Below are positions 24,030-34,200 of a DNA stretch of 64,000 nucleotides, in pieces. The notes under the pieces are model-generated. The model saw only the letters and a list, made by a program, of their open reading frames with translations, was not told the DNA's origin and made no database searches. This DNA comes from Cricetomys ansorgei (Eukaryota; Chordata; Mammalia; Rodentia; Nesomyidae). The position numbers were made by a program, and so were the translations under genes. Positions within the stretch are counted from its first letter, which is position 1. Every line of letters begins with the position of its first letter. The stretch spans positions 13,864,501 through 13,928,500 of the forward strand of contig JAMJFZ010001815.1 in NCBI GenBank assembly GCA_026225945.1. The letters run 5' to 3'.

Positions 24030-24145
24030 TCCATGCATGATGATACATGCTTGACATCACAGCTACCTGGGGAATCTGAGGCAAAAAGATCACTTAAGCC
24101 ATGAGTTCCCAGAGATCCCGAACAGCATAGTGAGACCTTGCCCGT
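24030..24145 (+). repeat. B1/B4-like SINE, diverged
   Basis: Forward layout: 'gatgatacatgcttgacatc', 'gaggcaaaaagatcactt', 'agcatagtgagaccttgcc'. An old monomeric 7SL-type copy. Confidence 0.6.
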
Positions 24146-24169
24146 TTTCCCAGAAAAGTATTTAAAAAT

Positions 24170-24282
24170 ATTTTTATCAAATTAAATAGAACCTTATTTT
24201 AAAATATTTTTATTTTAAAATATTTTTAAATTTATTTTAATAAAAAAATTTTAAATATATTTTATATTAAAATATATTTTAG
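24170..24282. repeat. AT-rich self-complementary block
   Basis: Repeated attttaaaatatttt units and their complements. It could fold into several overlapping hairpins. No transposon signature. Confidence 0.7.
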
Positions 24283-24359
24283 CTGTGGAGTAAACATTAT
24301 CATTATCGATCTCTTATCTCTTAGAATTTCTTGTTTGAGACTTAGCCAAAATGTGCCTG

Positions 24360-24361
<2 letters not shown>

Positions 24362-24410
<49 letters not shown>
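24362..24410. repeat. (TG)n microsatellite
   Basis: About 24 uninterrupted TG units followed by a short interrupted TG/TA tail. Confidence 0.96.
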
Positions 24411-24412
<2 letters not shown>

Positions 24413-25175
24413 ATGTATGTATATTTGTATGTGTGTTTACATGCAGGAAGTTTTGTGTTGCATACACTAAGCAAAAATTATGCAGTGAAGTTCCAAATAT
24501 CAATACTATTTTTTGAGTGAGTTAGATTTACTTAGGTCTATTGAGAATTTTGCTAATATTGACTCTAGATCTAGAATTAAATGTCTTTGTGTAAAAGCTT
24601 TCACACCAGTGATGTAAGTTCATGTAATATTTGCTACAACATAGTCATACCTTAGTACTCATGCAGTTCCACATCTGTTTTTCAACCAACAGCAAATCCA
24701 AAAATGTTGGGAAAAATTTGTGTGTGTACTGAATGTGTACAGACTTACTTTTCTAGTTGTTATTCTCTATGTAATACATGTAACAGCTAGACCAATCTCC
24801 CTAATACTTAGGGGCAACTGTATTTGATTGAAGCATCTTCAAGTATACTAAGAGCTATTGAATAAAAATGTACATTGTACAGTCTTCATCGACCAAGAAC
24901 TTCTTGAAATGTATAATCTTGAAATGTTCTCAGTAATCAAATGAAGATTGTTTTTCCTTGCAGTTAGTTCTTTGCTTAAGCCTACCAGGATTCAAATATA
25001 AAAATCTTAAAAACAGAGAAGTGATTACATTGATACAAGCTCTTTTATTCAGTGCCTTACTATACAGTGGGGTGGTTATTATAATTTATTCTGGGGTAGA
25101 CTTAATACAATTTTTGGACAGGTTATGAAGGTTTATTGTACTTGCTCTCTCATGTTGATTTTTACATGAATTTTC

Positions 25176-25330
25176 TTTTTTTTTTTTTTTTTTTGCGGGG
25201 GGGGGGGGGGCGGTGGTGTGTGTGTGGTGGGAGACAGAAGCTTAACAGGATGTCTTTGAATGTTTCATCCTACTTCCTCAGTCTCTTGAGTGCTGGGATT
25301 ACAGGTCTGGCCGCCACACTGGTATCAAGT
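25176..25330 (-). repeat. Poly-T, poly-G and B4-like SINE
   Basis: 19 T (25176-25194), then a run of about 14 G, then a degraded reverse SINE with 'ttgagtgctgggattacagg'. Homopolymer lengths may be unreliable. Confidence 0.6.
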
Positions 25331-25540
25331 TGAATTTTATATGGGATGTATTTTACTCTTTCAACATATAAAGCTGTTAGGTTGTGTGCAGTAGGTTATA
25401 TGTAAGTTATTAAATGTTTATAAATTAGGCTTCAAAGTTGCTTCAAAGTTAGTTTGTTTATTAGAAGTTCACAAATGACAACTCTCTTTTGTTTCTAAAT
25501 GTTTTTGTCTTCTTTTCTCATTTTAAAAATCTCATTTTAG

Positions 25541-25657
25541 ATATTATTTAAAAAAGTGCTAAAAGGAGAAGTGACCCCTGATCATCTTATAAGGATGAGC
25601 CCAGAAGAACTCGCCTCTAAAGAGCTAGCTGCGTGGAGACGCAGGGAGAACAGACAT
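25541..25657 (+). CDS. PHF3: PHF3 window exon 7: end of TFIIS-like domain
   Basis: Exactly 39 codons, phase 0 both sides. Encodes ILFKKVLKGEVTPDHLIRMS, then PEELASKELAAWRRRENRH. The PDHLIRMSPEELASKEL segment is the C-terminal helix pair of TFS2M and is nearly invariant in this family. Acceptor CATTTTAG, donor ACAT|gtaagg. Because it is symmetric, skipping it would keep the frame but remove part of the domain. Confidence 0.96.
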
Positions 25658-25854
25658 GTAAGGGCACTTGTAGCGCTGCATTTGGCTCGGTTATTAAAGT
25701 CTTCATTTTAACCATGGGACAAATTATACAAAGATCAATGTGGAGTGCAAGTAAACCAGGATGTGTATTCTTTTAATGCACATTCTCTACCCTTACTTTT
25801 CGCCCCATCCCTTTCTTTTCCCCTCCTTGCTCTTTTTCCTCTCTAAAGGGGGGG

Positions 25855-25975
25855 GAGGGGGGAATCTTGTCACTCTGCCCTGTTGTCCGTGGTCCTCTAG
25901 CTAGGGTCAAGTGATCTTACTCAGCATTCTAAGTTGCTGAGATTACTGGCATGGGCCACAGTGCCCAGGTTCCTT
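25855..25975 (-). repeat. B4/PB1-like SINE
   Basis: Reverse layout after a G-rich start: 'cttgtcactctgccctgttg', 'gggtcaagtgatcttactca', 'gttgctgagattactggcat'. Diverged. Confidence 0.6.
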
Positions 25976-26002
25976 TGTTTCTTAACTATTGTTTTTTTTT
26001 TT

Positions 26003-26570
26003 TTTTTTAAGATTCACTGATTTTTATTTTATGTATGAGTGTTTTGTCTTCCTATATGTAAGTGTTTCACATGCATGCAGTGTTAGGGTTTCTCTTGCTA
26101 TGATGAAACACCAGGACCAAGGACACTTGGGGAGGAGAATTGTCTGTTTTACACGTTCTGAGTCACAGTTCATTGAGGATTCCAAGGCAGAAATTCAAAC
26201 TGCTTACTGGCTTGATATTTTTGGCTTGCTTAACGTGCTTTCTTATAGACCCCAAGACCATCTTCCCAGGAGTAGCACCACCCACAATGGGCTGTGCCTT
26301 CTCTCATTGATCATTAATTAAGAAAATGACCTATAGGTATGCCTGCTTACACCCTGATCATGTGGAGGTATTTTCTCAATTGGGGAGCCTTCCTTTCAGA
26401 TGATTCTAGCTTGTGTCAAGTTGACATAAAACTAGTCTGCACAGCTTTGGGTCCCAGAAAACTGGAGTTATAAACAGTTGTGAGCCTCCATGTAGGTTCT
26501 AGGAATTCAATGTGGGTCTTCTCCTAGAACAAGTGCCCTTAACTGTAAAGCCTCCCTCACTTCTGTTGCT
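26003..26570 (-). repeat. B3 SINE interrupted by an LTR-like element
   Basis: The B3 tail lies at 26003-26082 ('ttttgtcttcctatatgtaa') and its head side at 26446-26570 ('actggagttataaacagttg', 'cagttgtgagcctccatg'). The two pieces are co-linear across the inserted element at about 26083-26445, so the SINE is older than the insertion. Confidence 0.7.
26083..26445. mobile_element. Rodent LTR-like interspersed repeat, about 360 bp
   Basis: Starts tgttagggtttctcttgc and ends 'acataaaactagtctgcaca', so it has TG and CA termini. The interior includes 'agcaccacccacaatgggct' and 'ttgtgtcaagttgacat'. This is a common rodent repeat that I know by pattern but cannot name with certainty. No coding capacity. 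Confidence 0.75.
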
Positions 26571-27087
26571 TAGATTCTTAAAATTCTATTGTTTGGCTTT
26601 ATCTCTGTGGGTTTTTTTTAATATTTGCTAATTACCAGATCATAAAATTGCTTTATGATTTATTACTTGCAAATCAGAACAATTGGAAAGTACTCATTAA
26701 CCAATCTGTGCTGTCCGTAACCAGTTTAAATGCATTATGAACATTAAAAATTTAATGAACCAGATGGTTTAATTCTTACAAATTTGTACAAGTTTAGAAT
26801 CCTATACCATCAAGTTTCATGGGTAAAATTACTGAAGAAAGTTAAGCTTTTTTTAGAACTAATTTATTAATGAAACATAACCTGAATTGCCATGTGTAAA
26901 TAATGCATAGAAATATTGTTGTGTTTATATGGCACTGTCTCAGACTGAGCCAAGAGTATTGTAATATGTGTACTATACCACATTTTAAAAATAAAAATAT
27001 AAAGTCACAAATGCGAAGAATTTTTAGTTGGGATTTAAATTTTCAATGCCCTAAAAGTCAATCTTTAAAGATAAACTAACAAGTTTG

Positions 27088-27230
27088 TTTGTTTGTTTAT
27101 TTACTTATTTATTTATGAAAGATCTCACTATGGAGCCTAGGCTGGCCTTGAACTTGTAGTCTCCTTGCCCCAGAACTTCTTCAGTGCTAGATATAGGGCC
27201 ACCTGCACCACCACCGTGCCTAGTTAGATT
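27088..27230 (-). repeat. B1/B4-like SINE with TTTG/TTTA tail
   Basis: A 'gtttgtttgtttatttactt' tract, then 'gatctcactatggagcctag', 'gctggccttgaacttgtagt' and 'ccaccgtgcctagttag'. Reverse orientation. Confidence 0.7.
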
Positions 27231-27649
27231 GAGGGAATATATGACTTGAGCTTTTGTTACCAGGTATAGCCATACTGCCCAATATTAGCTGCCTATTACA
27301 GGAAATAATGATTATGTATGGTTTGTATTACCTTGCATAATTTACCTGATTCTTTTTCCATGATGCTTGTTTGCATCTTGTCCATTAGTCCTCCATGGAC
27401 TGTGCTGGAGGTGCTCTGAAGGTAGAGAGGCCTTCATACGATGTTTCACACCTGTTCATACATTGTTTTTTCTTTGCTTTGATATTATATAATCTTGCCT
27501 CTTCTTTATTTTTAAAATAATATTAAAATCGTCTTTCCACATCCCAAATATACACTTGCCTAACTGAAGCTTTAAAATTGGCCTCCAGTGTCGTTTGCAT
27601 TGGACACCACTTTTTTATTTTCTTGGACCCTTTCCTTGATTTTTTAAAA

Positions 27650-27850
27650 AAGAATGGTTTTATTTACTATTATTGTGTGTATGATAATGGGGAGTGGTGG
27701 TGTGCCATGACACATTTATTTGTGAAGGTCAGAAAACACATTTGTGAGCAGATCTCTCTTGCACTTCTATTGGTTCTAGGGATCAAACTCAGGTTTGTGG
27801 TTTGTGTGATAACAGCCTTTACCCACTGCACAATCTTCTGGACCTACCCA
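27650..27850 (-). repeat. B3 SINE
   Basis: Reverse B3: 'tgtgaaggtcagaaaacaca', 'ggttctagggatcaaactca', 'cccactgcacaatcttctgg'. The open frame at 27578-27859 lies largely inside it and is not a gene. Confidence 0.7.
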
Positions 27851-28443
27851 ACTTTTTAAATGGATGTTTTACAATTAATAAACAAGATAGGCAGGCTTTT
27901 ATAGTCCTTATTCCTCTTTGCTCCATTTCAACTCCCTCCCCATCCCCACCATCTTGTATTCTTGTTATACTTGCTAAACTTTCATATGTTGTTTGAGTTT
28001 CTTTCTGGTATTTATTAATTACCAGTGTTACTAAGCAAGCCCAGGAGACAGAAGTAAGGGGCTACCAGGTTGTGGTAGGTTTTTGTTTGTGTTTTTATCT
28101 GCCATTGAATACGCTGGTATTGGAGGGATGGAATATCAAATGAGGAGTATGAGTTGAGTTAGCTCTTGGTTCCTCGTGGCACTTGCAGATTTGCAAGCAG
28201 ATTTCAAGTATAAAAACTCTTTGCCTATTCTGAACATTACCTTTCAGTTGCCTCCTTGCAGAATGTTAATGTGAGCCTCTCAAGGCATAGAGTTGAGTTC
28301 TTAAGACTTATCACTACTTAACATTGTTTATTTGTATTTTATATAAGAGACTAGCTACAAATGAATTATCTCTAATAATTCATTAGGTAAGTCATTAATT
28401 GAAGCACATCCTTTAAATATTTCCTTAAAATATTTTGTGTTAG

Positions 28444-28575
28444 ACCATAGAGATGATTGAGAAAGAGCAAAGAGAAGTGGAAAGACGACCAATCACAAAG
28501 ATAACTCACAAAGGTGAAATAGAGATCGAGAGTGATGCCCCAATGAAAGAACAGGAAGCAGTACTGGAGATTCAG
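28444..28575 (+). CDS. PHF3: PHF3 window exon 8: helical basic/acidic linker after TFIIS-like domain
   Basis: 44 codons, phase 0 on both sides. Encodes TIEMIEKEQREVERRPITK, then ITHKGEIEIESDAPMKEQEA. The first part is probably a charged helix that extends the TFIIS-like fold. No separate domain. Acceptor TGTGTTAG, donor TCAG|gtaaag. Confidence 0.95.
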
Positions 28576-29138
28576 GTAAAGAACCTGAAGATGGAGAACT
28601 TTCTTCCTGTTCTTACAGCTGAACGTGTTCTTATATTGTGGATTTTAAAATAACCTATTTCACTGGATTGATTGTTACAAACTTATTTTTCTTGATGTGC
28701 AGATTACTACCTTATAAATGCCTGTTAGAAACTTGTTAGAACCCTAAGAGTATTTGATACAGTAATTCCTCAGTGCTTTGTAAATGGTGTAATTTGAGAA
28801 CTGTTGCAACTTTTCTAACTAGATTGAGATTTGTTTTCTCTTATATAATAGAAAAATGAGAAATAAGTAGCTCAAGGTGGAGACTGTCTATCTCAAGTTT
28901 CCTTGTTTTCAAATGCCAGTCGAAATATAATTTGAAGACTCATTAAAAGCTTTGAAGTATGAGTTGTTTTGATTTTGCTATAAATAACAAATGCTAAACT
29001 TTTTTTTTAAAGAAAGTAAAAACAACTATGAATGTAATGGCTTCATTTTGGAAAATATGTTTATGAAATAAGTTGATTTTTAAAGTTTGATGCCAAAATT
29101 GTATTAGCTAAACTTACTTTTATTCTCATTTATGTTAG
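28576..29138 (+). other. PHF3: PHF3 intron between window exons 8 and 9
   Basis: 563 bp of AT-rich intron without recognisable repeats. The acceptor TTATGTTAG is acceptable. Confidence 0.85.
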
Positions 29139-29274
29139 GAACCTTCAGCCAATAAGTCATTGGAAAAGCCAGAAGGATCTGAAAAACAAAAAGAAGAGGT
29201 TGACTCCGCATCTAAAGACACCACTAGTCAACACAGACAGCATCTTTTTGATCTGAACTGCAAAATATGCATAG
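29139..29274 (+). CDS. PHF3: PHF3 window exon 9: DLNCKICIG linker
   Basis: Encodes about 45 residues: EPSANKSLEKPEGSEKQKEE, then DSASKDTTSQHRQHLFDLNC and KICIG. The DLNCKICIGRM motif spans this junction and is conserved in PHF3 as I recall it; the two cysteines do not make a zinc finger alone. Phase 0 in, one base out. The donor ATAG|gttgga is weak. Confidence 0.94.
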
Positions 29275-30295
29275 GTTGGAAGTTTTGCTTGTTCCAGGGT
29301 TCTACTCATTGTTTAAGGTCTATTTTTGTACTTGTGTTTGTAATTTGGGTATGTTTTATTTTCCCAGTTTGGCAGATTCATTTTATAAATGTAAAAGCAG
29401 GCACAGCTATGCTTTTCCATGTGCACAGGAATGTAAATTTAATGGTGGCACATGGGAACATTTGCTAAAGACGGCGAAGCGTTTTTTTGAGTTTTTGATT
29501 TGTTGTGTTTTGTTTAACCGGTTGGATGCTGTAGTGCCAAATTAATGTGGTTCATGTTTAGAAACTTAACATTGCACTGTTCATTTCCACTTAGGTACAG
29601 GTAAGATACAAATTTATTTTAATATTTGAGCTCTTAATATTTACATAAAAACTCATCAGGGAATCAGATTTACTTTAGTTTTTTACAGTGTTTTTATTTT
29701 AGTTTGTTAACATTCTTTTTTGTTCATTTTGTTTTGTTTTGTTTTCTCAGAGACAGGGTTTCCCTGTGTAACAGCCCTGGCTGTCCTGGAACTTGCTTCG
29801 TAGAACAGATTGGCTTTGAATTCACAGAGTTCCACCTGCCTCTGTCTCCCAAGATTAAAGAGATTAAAGGCATGCGCCACCATGCCCAGCTAGCTTGTTA
29901 ACACTGTTTCCTGGTTTTTCTTGTTAATAAGTGAGGACAAACACCATTAACTCCTCACTTACTGATGATTTCAATTTAAATATGGTAATATTTTATATTT
30001 GTATGTACTTAATATTTATAAAATAATCAAAAGAGATGTTAAGCTAGTACAGGTAGAATCTACCACTGTGTGTTGGAAATTGCGTTTCAGTTAACTGAGG
30101 GCTCTGGAAGAGGGTTGACATTGGTAAATTCTTTGTTGCAATTTAGAATAGGTATAACTTGCTATGAAAAAACATTATAGGTATATTACCCCAGAGTGTT
30201 TACTCAGAGGAACGAAATCACTTTAGAAAGTTAAAAATGAATAAAAATTTTAAAATGGAAGGTAACAGATTTATTTTGGTGTCTTCTGGCTTCAG
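29275..30295 (+). other. PHF3: PHF3 intron between window exons 9 and 10
   Basis: Contains one B1 SINE. The open frame that reads from the exon into the intron (to 29468) is a read-through artefact. The acceptor GGCTTCAG is good. Confidence 0.85.
29735..29893 (-). repeat. B1 SINE
   Basis: Reverse B1: 'cagagacagggtttccctgt', 'ctggctgtcctggaacttgc', 'gcatgcgccaccatgcccag'. Well preserved. Confidence 0.93.
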
Positions 30296-30491
30296 GTCGA
30301 ATGGCACCACCTATAGATGATCTTTCTCCAAAAAACGTGAAAGTTGTTGTAGGAGGAGCCCGTAAACATTCAGACAACGAAGCAGAAAGTATCGCAGATG
30401 CGTTGTCTTCAACTACAAATATTCTGGCTTGTGAATTCTTTGAGGAGGAGAAACAAGAGTCTCCCAAATCAACATTCTCTCCTACTCCACG
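30296..30491 (+). CDS. PHF3: PHF3 window exon 10: linker before SPOC
   Basis: Encodes about 65 residues: RMAPPIDDLSPKNVKVVVGG, then ARKHSDNEAESIADALSSTT, then CEFFEEEKQESPKSTFSPTP. Acidic and Ser-rich, with SP sites that could be phosphorylated. Leaves in a split Arg codon (CG|T). The donor CACG|gtagct is weak. Confidence 0.95.
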
Positions 30492-30707
30492 GTAGCTTTT
30501 CTAAGTCATAATTCTGTAATGATCATTGCTTAACTGTACTTACAAATGTGCAAACATAGAAAAGTGACATTTTTTAGGGACTTTTGAGAAAGTATGTATT
30601 CTTAAGGCTAATTGAGATAAATGAACAGGATTCTGAAATTTAATATATTTTTAATGAATTATAGAGTTAAGAGATTTGAGAGTATGAAGTAACAACTTTC
30701 AAACTCT

Positions 30708-30950
30708 AACCATGTGCTAAGGAGATGGCTCAGCATTTAAGAAAACTGGCTACTCTTCCAGAGGACTCAGTTTCTCCTCTCAGCAACCACAAGGCAACTC
30801 ATAACCATCTGTAACATCAGTTCCAAAGGATCCGACCCCCTCCTCTGGCCTCCATGGGCATGTACATAGTACACAGACAGACATGCAGGCAAAAACTCAT
30901 ACACATAGAATAAGATCAAGTAAATCTTTATAAGCAAACCAGAAACAAAT
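30708..30950 (+). repeat. B2 SINE
   Basis: 'gctaaggagatggctcagca' then 'tctcagcaaccacaaggcaa', 'ctcctctggcctccatgggc', ending in an A-rich tail near 30945. Confidence 0.85.
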
Positions 30951-31231
30951 GATTTAAATATGCTGATCCCAAGAAGTAGGGGATATAGCCTTTGTTATAT
31001 GCTTGTATGTGTTTGGACTTTAATCTACCTCAAGCCAACTCAGAAGGATGACTTTGTACAACATGACTTTGTAGTTGTGATTGTAAATTTATAAACTGAA
31101 AAATGTAAACTTTTAATTGATTGATAACTTTTATTTTTATTGACATTATTTGACATTTATTGTTGATAGCCTTCTTGGCATAAAATAGTTTTAATGACTA
31201 TGTAGAAAATGGACTCATTCATGAATATTTA

Positions 31232-31395
31232 ATTGTATTTATTTGTGTGTGTGTGCTGCAGCACTTATGTGGAGGTTAGAAGACAACTTTGTGGAATTTA
31301 TTCTTCCCACCTTTATGCAGATTCAAGAGATTAAACCCAGGCTCTCAGGATTAATGTCAAGTGTCTTTACTCACTGAGCCACCTAGCTGGGCTGG
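31232..31395 (-). repeat. B3 SINE next to a splice acceptor
   Basis: Reverse B3: 'gtggaggttagaagacaact', 'gagattaaacccaggctctc', 'tactcactgagccacctagc'. Its head ends about 26 bp upstream of the acceptor at 31421. Confidence 0.8.
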
Positions 31396-31421
31396 TTGAT
31401 AACTTTTGTACCCTTTTCTAG

Positions 31422-31569
31422 TCCAGAGATGCCTGGAACTGTTGAGGTTGAATCTACCTTCCTGGCTCGATTGAACTTCATCTGGAAAGGTTTTATCAAT
31501 ATGCCTTCTGTGGCGAAATTTGTTACCAAAGCCTACCCTGTATCTGGATCCCCTGAGTACTTGACAGAG
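31422..31569 (+). CDS. PHF3: PHF3 window exon 11: first half of SPOC domain
   Basis: Encodes PEMPGTVEVESTFLARLNFI, then WKGFINMPSVAKFVTKAYPV and SGSPEYLTE. IWKGFINMPSVAKF is the first beta strand and helix of SPOC. In PHF3, SPOC is known to bind two Ser2-phosphorylated repeats of the RNA polymerase II C-terminal domain. The basic and aromatic surface residues expected for phosphopeptide binding lie in this exon and the next two. Acceptor TTTTCTAG, donor AGAG|gtactg (weak). Leaves in phase 0. Confidence 0.96.
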
Positions 31570-32394
31570 GTACTGTGAACTTCTACCTTTCCTTGCTTGA
31601 GTTTGCATGTGTTTCTGAAAGCAGTAGGCAGGGAGACATACAGTTAATAATAATTTAGAGAAAATTAGAACTCATTTATTAATGATCCTTAAACAGTTCA
31701 ATTAATGAAATTACTAATTCACAAATGAATTTGCAGAATAGTAGAAAACTATAGTCTGAAAGTTTTCAACTCAGATACCTTTTTCTAAAATGTACTTCAC
31801 TGAGACAGAGAATTTACCAGTGTGTTTTCATGGACATCCAAGTTTGTTTCTATGTAGAGTTACATAAAAAACTGGCATATTTATGGCAAAGTTAGCCTTT
31901 CAAAAAGGTATTTAGTTGTTAAAGAAACGGAATTTCTACTCTGTTTATATTCAGGACTATAATTCTTGCCTGTCTCTGTCATTGTGTAGACTGCGAGGCA
32001 AAGCTTACAGCTAAGTGGCAGTCTCAGGAGACCACCAGCCACTGCAGTGGTACCTGTGGTTTCTTGTATATATATCCAAAGGAAGGCACTGTTAAATAAT
32101 AGAAAATCAATAGCAATAGCATAATACTGTGATTAGTAACCAAGTGTGACATTTAAACAGCTATACAACAGAGATATATATTTGGTTTTGCAAAAGAAAA
32201 CAAAGCCAGTATACATGTATTGTAAACCTTATTTTTGTTGGTTTGTTTATTCTCAGTCTTGTTATATTAGCTTTTTCTTAGTCTTGAAATCATAAAGACA
32301 AATGTTTAAAGAATTCATTGTTTTAAAAAAAGCCTGAGGTATATGATCATTCTCTGTAATGTTCAGGTGAGCTTTCTTTTGATGAGACTGAAAT

Positions 32395-32502
32395 TTTCCT
32401 GAGCCATTCTCGCTCTTTTCTTTGTGGTCCTAGGCATTCAAGCCAGGGCTCTATGTGTGCAAGGCAAGCATTCTCCCACTGACCCACAGCCACAGCCCTT
32501 TA
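32395..32502 (-). repeat. B4/ID-type SINE remnant
   Basis: 'ggcattcaagccagggctct', 'gtgcaaggcaagcattctcc' and 'cactgacccacagccacagc' are the reverse of the ID-like head (agctcagtggtagagtgctt type). Confidence 0.6.
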
Positions 32503-33117
32503 AATTGCCATTGTCTTTTACTTAGTAAGCAATGCTATTGTTACATAATTTACTGACTAACAATACTTTAAGAATGTTAATTTTGTTAGAGAAAAGTTAA
32601 ATGCTAGCGATAGTCTTTCTGAAGAAAAAAAACTTTGGAATTTTTAGTTTTTCTTTAGACCGTTTTGAAGCTGATTCTTTCCTTACATGGATAATTAAGC
32701 CCTGAACTCCCAAACCCTTTTTGCTTTGAATAAAGGCATTTTTTCTCAGAGACACAGTTTCTATGTATCTACTTTCCTGTACTCCATCTCTGCTTTTTAG
32801 TTACTTGGTTTTATCGGGGCTAAATCTCAAAATATGGAAGTAACTAATGAGTTAGATAAACTTAATTCTACTTTTATGATTTTCCTTGGTCTTCATAGAA
32901 AAAAGAACTATACTGAATATAATTTAAATGTTTTTGATTTTATATATATGTATTCACATAGATTGTGTGTGTGCTTATGCTTTTTAAAATGTTTTTGCAT
33001 TCTTACAGTTAATTTTCTCTTTGCAAAAATATACCGTGTAATTAAATAACATAAAATCTGAACTTCAGCTATTAATAATTAAGAATACCTTTAAAAAGGT
33101 TTTTAAAAAGCTTTATA

Positions 33118-33262
33118 TATAGTGGTGCACACCATTAGTCCCAGCACTTGGGAGGCTAAGGTAGGAGGATCTCTATGAGTTTGAGGACAGCGGGTCTGCA
33201 GAGTGAGTTCCAGGACAGCTAGAGATACGTAGTGAGGATGTTTTGACAAAACAAGCAAAAGA
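33118..33262 (+). repeat. B1 SINE
   Basis: Forward B1: 'agtggtgcacaccattagtc', 'ccagcacttgggaggctaag', 'gagttccaggacagctagag', then an A-rich end. Confidence 0.92.
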
Positions 33263-33559
33263 AAAGAATACTCCTGCCTACTACCACAGACAAGAATTGA
33301 GGAAGAGGGAACCCACCTCCTCCTGGAATATGCTGCTTTTTTGAATTGTTGTGTGCTGTGCTGGCCACTGTTTCTCCTTCTTGTGCTGACTTGGCATGAC
33401 CTCAGATTTTTTTCTTAAGTGTTGAGACTGTATTTATGTTTATATCTAACATTCCCCTCCTTAGAAACTGAATTTTCAGTAGTATTCATTTGAAGTTGGC
33501 ATTTAAGATAAGCTCAGTTGCTATCTCTCTCTAGTGTCTTGTTTTCTGATGCAATTTGT

Positions 33560-33645
33560 TTGTTCTTCATGCATTCTGGAGATTAATTGAACCCTCAGTC
33601 TTAAAATGCTAAGCACATGTTCTGCCTTTTTCTCAGCCCTGTTTA
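33560..33645 (-). repeat. ID/B4-type SINE remnant
   Basis: 'gagattaattgaaccctcag' and 'gctaagcacatgttctgcct' with 'tttctcagccct' give the reverse ID head pattern. Short and diverged. Confidence 0.5.
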
Positions 33646-33756
33646 CTTGTTTTTATTATCATTCAAATTATTCTCAAAGATAAACGTGTATGAATCGTGG
33701 ATATTGTAAAGAAGATATCCTATATTTGCTGATCACTTTTTTTTTTTAAACTACAG

Positions 33757-33846
33757 GATCTACCAGATAGTATTCAAGTAGGTGGCAGGATATCACCTCA
33801 GACAGTTTGGGATTATGTGGAAAAAATAAAAGCATCAGGAACCAAG
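33757..33846 (+). CDS. PHF3: PHF3 window exon 12: SPOC domain, middle
   Basis: 30 codons, phase 0 on both sides. Encodes DLPDSIQVGGRISPQTVWDY then VEKIKASGTK. GRISPQTVWDYVEKI is the central SPOC helix region. Acceptor ACTACAG, donor CAAG|gtgagt (strong). Skipping would keep the frame but break SPOC. Confidence 0.96.
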
Positions 33847-33994
33847 GTGAGTAAACTTTTTAACAGCGCCAATGTGTGAAACGTTTACAGAATCAAACTA
33901 CTGAGAGTTTTATACAAGGATTCAGTGTTTCTTGGGGGAAGGGGGTTAATACAGGTTTGAAATGTATATAATCTGTCTTACAAAATGGAAGTAA

Positions 33995-34200
33995 AGGGAC
34001 AGGGAGGTGATAAACAGCACAGTTGATAAAGTGACTGTCAGACAAATGTGAAGACCTATGTTGGTCCCCAGCACTCACATAACAATGTAAGACGTAGAGG
34101 TACACGTTTATAGCCTCGGCACTGCAGAGACAGAGATGTGTAGACCTTGATGCTTGGCCAGCCAACCAAGCCTAATGAGAGCCCAGGTCCCCGCAAGAGG
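33995..34200 (+). repeat. B3 SINE
   Basis: 'gacagggaggtgataaacag' start, then 'ttggtccccagcactcacat' and 'gctggcc'-like 'tggccagccaaccaagccta'. Forward orientation, diverged. Confidence 0.65.

Larger units (their letters stand above)
23317..25540 (+). other. PHF3: PHF3 intron between window exons 6 and 7
   Basis: Holds B4-type SINE pieces, an AT-rich self-complementary block, a long (GT)n and poly-T/poly-G runs, listed separately. 24420-25170 shows nothing I can assign. The acceptor is ATTTTAG. Confidence 0.85.
25658..28443 (+). other. PHF3: PHF3 intron between window exons 7 and 8
   Basis: Carries a B4-like SINE, a B3 split by an LTR-like insertion, a B1-like and a B3 SINE. The stretches 26580-27085 and 27860-28430 show only AT-rich intron. 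The acceptor TTTTGTGTTAG is rather weak. Confidence 0.85.
30492..31421 (+). other. PHF3: PHF3 intron between window exons 10 and 11
   Basis: Contains a B2 (+) at 30708-30950 and a B3 (-) at 31232-31395 that ends about 26 bp before the next exon. The pyrimidine tract CCCTTTTCTAG lies between SINE and exon. Confidence 0.85.
31570..33756 (+). other. PHF3: PHF3 intron between window exons 11 and 12
   Basis: Carries ID/B4 relics (32395-32502, 33560-33645) and a B1 (33118-33262). The open frame 32834-33049 has no domain. The acceptor has a T-run followed by ACTACAG. Confidence 0.85.

Noticed and set aside
24262..24520. Open frames of Thr/His or Cys/Val repeats
   Set aside because: Translations of the (TG)n microsatellite.
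29160..29468. 102-residue frame reading through the exon end
   Set aside because: The first part is PHF3 exon; the rest is intron after donor ATAG|gttgga, as the next exon continues KICIG-RMAPP in phase.
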